From Annulohypoxylon bovei var. microspora (Eukaryota; Ascomycota; Sordariomycetes; Xylariales; Hypoxylaceae): a stretch of DNA of 64,000 nt. Both the position numbers and the translations under genes were made by a program. Under the pieces are notes generated by a model. The model was given only the letters and a program-made list of their open reading frames with translations. It made no database searches and had not been told where the DNA came from. Of this stretch, positions 58,206 through 64,000 are shown piece by piece; within the stretch, counting starts at the first letter, position 1; every line of letters begins with the position of its first letter. The stretch is from assembly GCA_022836615.1 (NCBI GenBank), contig MU405210.1:372001-436000 (forward strand), read 5' to 3'.

Positions 58206-59494
58206 TTAGGCGGTCGCGTAGTTAGGTAAGTTCGAGAGGAAGGCGACGAGTACGGCGTAGTAGGCAGCAAGACCGACAAGTAGATGGTCGGTACGGGATT
58301 CGAACATGGCCATGGCCAAGGCGAAGATAGCAGATGAGATAAATACGACAGCGAGGTAAATGCCGCGGGACCACTATAGCGTAGCGACAGGAGTTAGGCC
58401 AGCAATTGCAATTTGTGAAGATGGAGTTCAGGGGGAATTGGAAGTCGGGTGATATAGGATAATATCGCATACATCCATCTTAAGATATAGTAGAGAGACG
58501 GGAATAACCATGAGCGACAGGCTGCCAAACACGATCAACGCCTTGATGCACAGATAGAAGGGTCGCGCACTGTAGGCTACGCGCAGGTCGTCGGTCTCGG
58601 AGGATGGCGGGGTGCCGCCGCAAAGACAGCAGAGGTGTTTCAATAGTTTCTTTTGATGATATATCTGTTAGTTCTAGAGTTGTTGGTTCGTTTAAGGGGT
58701 GGGAAAGGGGTGTCATATCGAAGGTTACACAAGGAATAGGGGTAGATAGGGGGGCGGGTATAGCGTATAAGAAGCGAAAAGGGGGGAAACAGAAGGAACC
58801 AAAATTAGGTCAAACGTACTATAACCCAAGGTGATGTATTATAGAGCAAAAACTCGAAGCGTTGGAAGATGTAATCCGGCGCGATGAAGACGAAGTCGTC
58901 GATATGACGCATGAAGGCAAGCGCTTCGTTGCTGAGCCCCTCGCGCCTTCGCATATCGAAGTGCGCCTCGTGTGCAAGCCTAGAAACTTTGGCGAACTTT
59001 TTATTCTCGTATTGCATATGAAGAAGCTGAACTAGCGGAGTTTTCCTAGTTAGTGGACGTTGGCTGTTTCTCATCTATTGCCTTCTGGTGTTGTGCTCCC
59101 TACCTAGGTAAGGAGCTAAGAATGCTAAATTGTAGTATTTCTTCCCAAGTGACTCACAGTATCCTTTTAACAGAAATTCTTTGCTCATAATAAGATTTTC
59201 TCTCTGTATCGCGAGATCAAGTTCGCCTGCGCCCGAACCGGGAGGTTGTGCTGGCAGATGTCCAACCCCCCGGCTACAACGATCTATGAACTGCTCTGGA
59301 TCGAAAGTAAGTGATCCAAGTGGCCTTCCTTCGGGGCCACTCTCTTTGAAGTTCATCTCGTCTAGCTTGTTATCGATGCATTGGATCTTTTGCTGATAGC
59401 AAGTAAGGACCTGCTGTGTCGAAGGACCGAACACTCGCTGAGAGTTGAGGTTTGGGGAGTACGTCTGCTTCGCAGCTAACGACGGCCAACCCAT
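58206..59494 (-). CDS. DUF6594 domain membrane protein
   Basis: Four exons (59494..59158, 59031..58820, 58649..58473, 58373..58206) give 297 residues, typical of the family. It starts GWPSLAAKQTYSPNLNSQRVF, followed by a Cys/Leu helix (QQKIQCIDNKLDEM), the GSLTFDPEQF segment and FMRHIDDFVFIAPDYIF before the membrane part. Three hydrophobic helices at the C-terminus: about residues 212-234, 245-263 and 268-286 (ending LSNLP). Exon 3 starts at KLLKHL, with a Cys-rich CCLCGG loop that most relatives lack. The acceptor of exon 2 (CGCTAG) was chosen because it restores frame and family text; an AACTAG 14 nt upstream is a weaker alternative. Known of DUF6594: fungal-specific, often found in heterokaryon-incompatibility or secondary-metabolite surroundings, function unknown. 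A second member lies at 1-810. Confidence 0.82.
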
Positions 59495-62400
59495 AGGCGA
59501 ATAATTGTCTTTGTTATATTAGCTTGGTGTTATATCTATAAAGAGTCGCGATCTCTAGTCTCACTAATGTCTTCGTCTGTGTAGAAGTTATACTCTCTAG
59601 AGCCAGCTTGTCTCCTAGCTAAATCAAGCATGTTAGCTAAAGGAATCAATAAAAATACGGTTTCATATACACAACTTGCCATTTTCAACTCTATCGAACA
59701 TTATGGAATGGCTTTGCGATTGTTGCATAGATGTATGAAAGTCATAGGGGGTAAGCGGAATCTGCGGAGTGCTGTTCCTATTGTGCGACTGAACATCATT
59801 CAATGGAAGTGTCAGGCCAGCATTTGATGGTCCCGCCATGATAAAGATCACTACAAAATCCAATGGTATCCATTTTCTTCATATTCGTCGGCAAAGCATC
59901 TGTCTCCTGTATTTATAATGCGCAAATAACTCCAAGTTCAAGGGGCGAGGCTCTGGGACACATCATCACATGGATTGTCGCCATGAGTGCTGGCAAGAAT
60001 ATTCAAACGATAACACCCTCAAGGATTGCTTAAATGCCCAATTTAGCCCCCGAGGAGATTAAGAAAACGGCCAGTGTCATGAATTGGGTGTGGTGCGATT
60101 TGATATCAGGTGAAGGGCCTTGACGCCGTGTATTTTAAGAGCGAGACGCAATGGAGTGGTGAAGATAGAAACTATGTACCATCGGCGTAAACTCCATCAG
60201 TTTGCTGCAGTAGAAACTTGTTTAAAGAAGGTGATTTGGCGATTAGCGCGTAAGAGTAGATTGGGGGTCTATCCAATGATATCTGTCGTGCTTATGAAGG
60301 TGTGTACCACTTCCCGGATCGTGAACCAACATCTACTACTTCAGGAAAAGCCATCAATCGATGGCTAGGTAGGTATTTGGTGAACACCACACAAACTAGG
60401 CACCCAGACTCACGCGAGTAACATCGATGTCGTGTCAAGCTAAGCCTCTAGCATAAAAGGTCATCTGACGTGGATTAAGACAATTATCTCTACCTATGGT
60501 TGGGCAGCAAAGCCGAGGCTCTACTAGGAATATATGTCTCGGTAAGGCGGCTCGGGGGTTCGATCGACAGTTCTGTTTCTATGTGAATTAAGGCTTTAAA
60601 ACCGGCATCATGGGCCCAGTAGGGCTATTAGACATTGTGAATTTGAAGTCTGCTTGACATAGACGCCGCTCTTATCACAGATAGAAAAAGTAAACGAGTT
60701 TATTTTGTGCTAATTCTAAAAGAAACGAATATCCTCTTGATAAACTAACTAGCATGATAAGAGTTGGGGATGTTCTAGTAATGATAATGCGATTTTCCCC
60801 TAGATTATCAAGGCTCCTATACCTACGAAAGAAAGAAAGAAAGATAGAAGGTGGTGGTGAATCACATTTCTATCGTTCTGTAAAGAAACCCCGCGTGGAT
60901 AACCTAGAATACGGGGGAGATTTATGACAACAGGAGTGAGTTCGATGCGACCTTGTCCGTAGAGATCTATATCTAGACTTTTCCTAAATAGCTATTTTAA
61001 GAACCTCGCACTCTTGGATAGGATACTTAAAGTGCTACATTTATGCTCGAAATGGATCAATTGGAGAATCTGTCCTATAATGTCGGTGGTATGGCCTTGG
61101 GAGGCAATCCCATTAGTCATTGATCTATTCATTAAGTACCTAGATAAAACTATATGCTCTCTGAAGATCATACAAGAGAAATGATTACAATATTCTTTGT
61201 TGAAATCAATGATGCCTGGGGATGAATAGGGACGCTTCTTCATTCTAAGTCTGTCTCTACCCATTGCCATAGCAGGGTGAGATCTATCCAAGAAAGATTA
61301 GGAACTAGTAACCTTAGCATTATAAGGGTGGCTTGATAGTAACATAAGCTGACAGCCCTTCTAGTGAGTAAGGAAATACATTGAATTCGCTCTAGGGGAA
61401 TATTGCAAGTAAGGGGTATTAGAAAAGCGTTAATGTACTGCCAGGAAAAAGGAATGGCGGATAAGATTGGCTGAAGGCAGCATGGTACTGTCGTTGGTAA
61501 TATAATACGTAACCTTTAAATACCCAGACAGCCCCCCACCCTCAAACATGATTAATTTTTTACCCTCATTACCTACTCACGATTTATTTATAAGGCCGTC
61601 GACGACGTACAGTGATTATGTTCAGATACGACCGACCCTACTGACGAGTCTCAAGATGAACCATGTTCTGCGCCCATGATACTCGCAGTAGAATGAACGT
61701 CAACTGTTGCGAACGGTCCTCTCTAGAGGGAGAAACGTTCTCGGACATGAGGGGTCAACGAAGAGTCTCAGGGTTGAGGAGTTAGCCCCTTAACACCTCA
61801 ACAGCGAGCACCTATGCAGTTATCGATCACATTTTAACACTGCTCGGATCAAGAGCGGACATTCGAAGGAATAGATACCTAGGTACTCGATATATGCATT
61901 ACAGCTAACGAACCGAGCTGGAGTACCAGGTTAAGTTGAATGGTCGATGCACCCCGCATTTGGTATATCGTGGTAGCAATTTTGGATCCTGCTCCTCCGA
62001 TATAGCGTCCGTACAAGCGACTATCTGGATGAGCAGATGACCCATTCCCCGACCGCCCGCGAGTTGCGGGTATCGCGGGTATATCGCAAGTCTTCAAAAA
62101 TGGATGACCTAAAAAGGCCTAGCCTATCCCTATGGTTAGCAGCAGGCCATGGAAAATATGGAAAATATGGAAAAAGCGGAACAATTTTAAACCGAACTGC
62201 GTTTCGTGTGAGCCACATGTGGCTGTACACCTATAGTGGCGCCACGACAGGTGTCGCACGTGATTCTCATCGTGTCGGACCCGGAAGCCGGGACGAGTCG
62301 TTGGTAGATGAATGCCACAAAAACATCAACATAACGAGATGAAGGCTTTTGATGCGGGGCATCATAGTCACCTGATGGATGCAGCTTATACCAAAGCTAA

Positions 62401-63807
62401 GAATTCTTAAGCGTTTAGGAAGTACTAGCGCACCAAGATAACTATGGCGGGGAACAAATTTCATCAACTTTAGAAGATCGCCTTAAAGGCAAAGATACGG
62501 TCTTCTAGAAAGAACTGAAATTGTGCCTCGCCGTAATAGTGGGAGCGTGTAGCATGTATCCCCTTTAAGGCTTAGCGTCAGACCGGCATTGAGGGCCTTT
62601 GATCGGCGACAATGACGAGACTCAAATAAAATTACCGGCGCCGTGTACAAGGAGGGTTTTGCGACGAGAACTTGGAACTTGGAACTATCATTCGGAGATT
62701 TCACAGCGCCCCTGGAGCCACAACATTACGAAATAGGTTGATATTCGACACTGAGATGGATGTTGACGGATTTTAAATTCCATACTGGAGAGAAGATCGA
62801 TCCGAAAAGGGGGGTTACATTGTTTCCTGAAAGATTCGCAGAAGCTCCAGTAGGTATCTATTGATGACAAGCTCACTATAATATCCTTGCAGCACCCCCT
62901 GCGTTTGAGTCAAAGACGTGAATGTATGGTACTCAGCGGCGATCCACAGCTATACGATCAAGGATTTTTGAGGCTCTTACAAGGACGGCATTGCCTTTCT
63001 CGCAGACTTGGTGCGCGACCTCCCCCTCCTATCCTTCTGTTCCCACGAGCAGACGTATCGATACCCCTCTCTCTCCCGTACGCGTCGCAGATCAAAGACT
63101 GTCCAGAATGAACCTCTTCCAACATGTTCGTTTGAGGGTTCATATTCTCTGGTCTGTTCGTTATCGCTCTATGGTTTACGAAGGGCACCTCTCAACATGA
63201 TTGTGGAAATACCTTAGCTGGAGTTTACTCGGTTCTACCTCAATACTCAAATATTTTGCATCTACTATCCACAAACACTGCCTCCTTGTCGAGTACGCCC
63301 AGTACATATATGCATGCATCTGCCGGCATGATAATACCCTTGTCAATACAAGTTAGGAGACCTTTCATGAGTTGATAATTCAAATTTCGTAGTTATCAAT
63401 TGATTCTACTTTGGTACTTTCACGAAGTTCTTGAAGAATGCGATGTGCTGGCAGTTTTCCAAGCCCTAGGGCACATTGAGTATATATACCTTGGTACCCA
63501 AGCATGTAAAGGGTCTTCGCTTTCATCACCTTAGGAAGTCTTCGCAAAACCATAAAACCGGTTCTAATTCGCTTTCCTGGGCTCCAAGATACCAGTACAA
63601 AAGTACACAGAAGAAGATTTGGCTTGAGTTAGCTTGTACGAGGTAATGCTATCACCATTATACTCTATTTCTACACTATTATAAGTGTCGTGATGCTGTA
63701 CTTGGCTTGCTACTAACTCCAAAGCTTAGCTAGATCACGTTTACCATCGTCGTCACACTTCAGTCAACAACGTCAAACCTCGTCGGCCGACACCACTACC
63801 TTTCAAA
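59495..63807. other. Gene-poor region, no supported gene
   Basis: About 4.3 kb without convincing coding sequence. A GAAAGAAAGAAAGA tract is near 60831, and a GGAAAATAT direct repeat of three units is at about 62150-62175. Short ORFs (for example 62037..62342, which contains GKYGKYGKSG from that repeat) are artefacts. The final 100 nt look like a C/A-rich leader. Confidence 0.5.
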
Positions 63808-64000
63808 ATGTGCCACCTTTTCAAAGGACTCAAGAAGCGTAAGGAAAAGAAGCCTAAGAAAAGGAAGCCTAAGGAAGGCAACGGTAATCTAGACCCAAGG
63901 CAAAGCGGCCAAAGGGATCACGTCCTACAAGCGTGGCATTTTCCTGAACAAACCCTACCGACAGCTCAAAATAACGGTAAGGGGAATGGAAATGGGTCTA
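63808..64000 (+). CDS. Lys-rich protein, 5' part only (cut by right window edge)
   Basis: ATG in a good context (CAAAATG) after a CA/CT-rich leader opens a frame that stays open for all 64 codons to the edge. It begins MCHLFKGLKKRKEKKPKK, a Lys-rich N-terminus, followed by RQSGQRDHVLQAWHFPEQ. A GTAAGG at about 63978 could be an intron donor, so the coding exon may end before the edge. I recognise no family. The MCHLF start with a Lys run may be a nuclear or membrane-proximal basic region. Short open frames like this arise by chance with moderate frequency, so certainty is limited. Confidence 0.4.
   Translation, partial: MCHLFKGLKKRKEKKPKKRKPKEGNGNLDPRQSGQRDHVLQAWHFPEQTLPTAQNNGKGNGNGS

Noticed and set aside
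1..64000. tRNA, 5S rRNA and CRISPR arrays
   Set aside because: I looked for B-box sequences (GGTTCRANYCC) on both strands, the 5S core and regularly spaced repeats and found none convincing. CRISPR is not expected in a fungal nuclear genome.

Overview
This window comes from the nuclear genome of a filamentous ascomycete (Pezizomycotina, probably Sordariomycetes). The evidence is short (about 50-70 nt) GT-AG introns with CTAAC/CTGAC-type branch points, a Zn2Cys6 regulator, and fungus-restricted families (DUF6594, Spo12, a STAND/NACHT-associated N-terminal domain, a MARVEL protein). It is eukaryotic, so there are no operons. Most genes are split by introns, and I rebuilt the exon junctions by requiring both reading-frame continuity and family similarity.

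Left part (1-17.5 kb). From left to right: a DUF6594 membrane protein cut by the left edge; a two-exon gene joining a STAND-associated helical N-terminus to a retropepsin-like aspartic protease; a Spo12-like cell-cycle protein; the six-exon DRG2/Rbg2 GTPase; a 189-bp element with LTR-like ends; a GC-rich gene remnant; the mitochondrial aspartate/glutamate carrier; dipeptidyl peptidase III (eight exons); and a protein-kinase-like gene.

Middle part (17.5-30.3 kb). This holds a small Cys-rich ORF, a Gfo/Idh/MocA oxidoreductase resembling fungal D-galacturonate reductase-type proteins, a decayed unidentified coding region, a DapA-family aldolase/lyase, a GC-rich FAD-dependent DAO-type oxidoreductase that appears to lack an internal segment, and a thiol-type glutathione peroxidase. 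The oxidoreductase, DapA-family enzyme and DAO enzyme could be a loose catabolic neighbourhood (uronate or hydroxyproline type), but this is inference.

Right part (30.3-64 kb). About 15 kb carries no convincing gene (30.3-45.4 kb), only simple repeats, a hairpin and one frameshifted ORF pair. It is followed by a large Zn2Cys6 transcription factor (849 aa), another gene-poor 3.8 kb, NOP16 (ribosome biogenesis), a MARVEL-type four-helix membrane protein, a DHA2-type MFS transporter with a vacuolar dileucine signal, and a complete DUF6594 gene in four exons. After 4.3 kb without a gene, a Lys-rich ORF begins and runs off the right edge.

The most unusual item is the STAND-type N-domain/retropepsin fusion at 1190-2589. 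Family assignments rest on reading the translated sequence; no database search was run.
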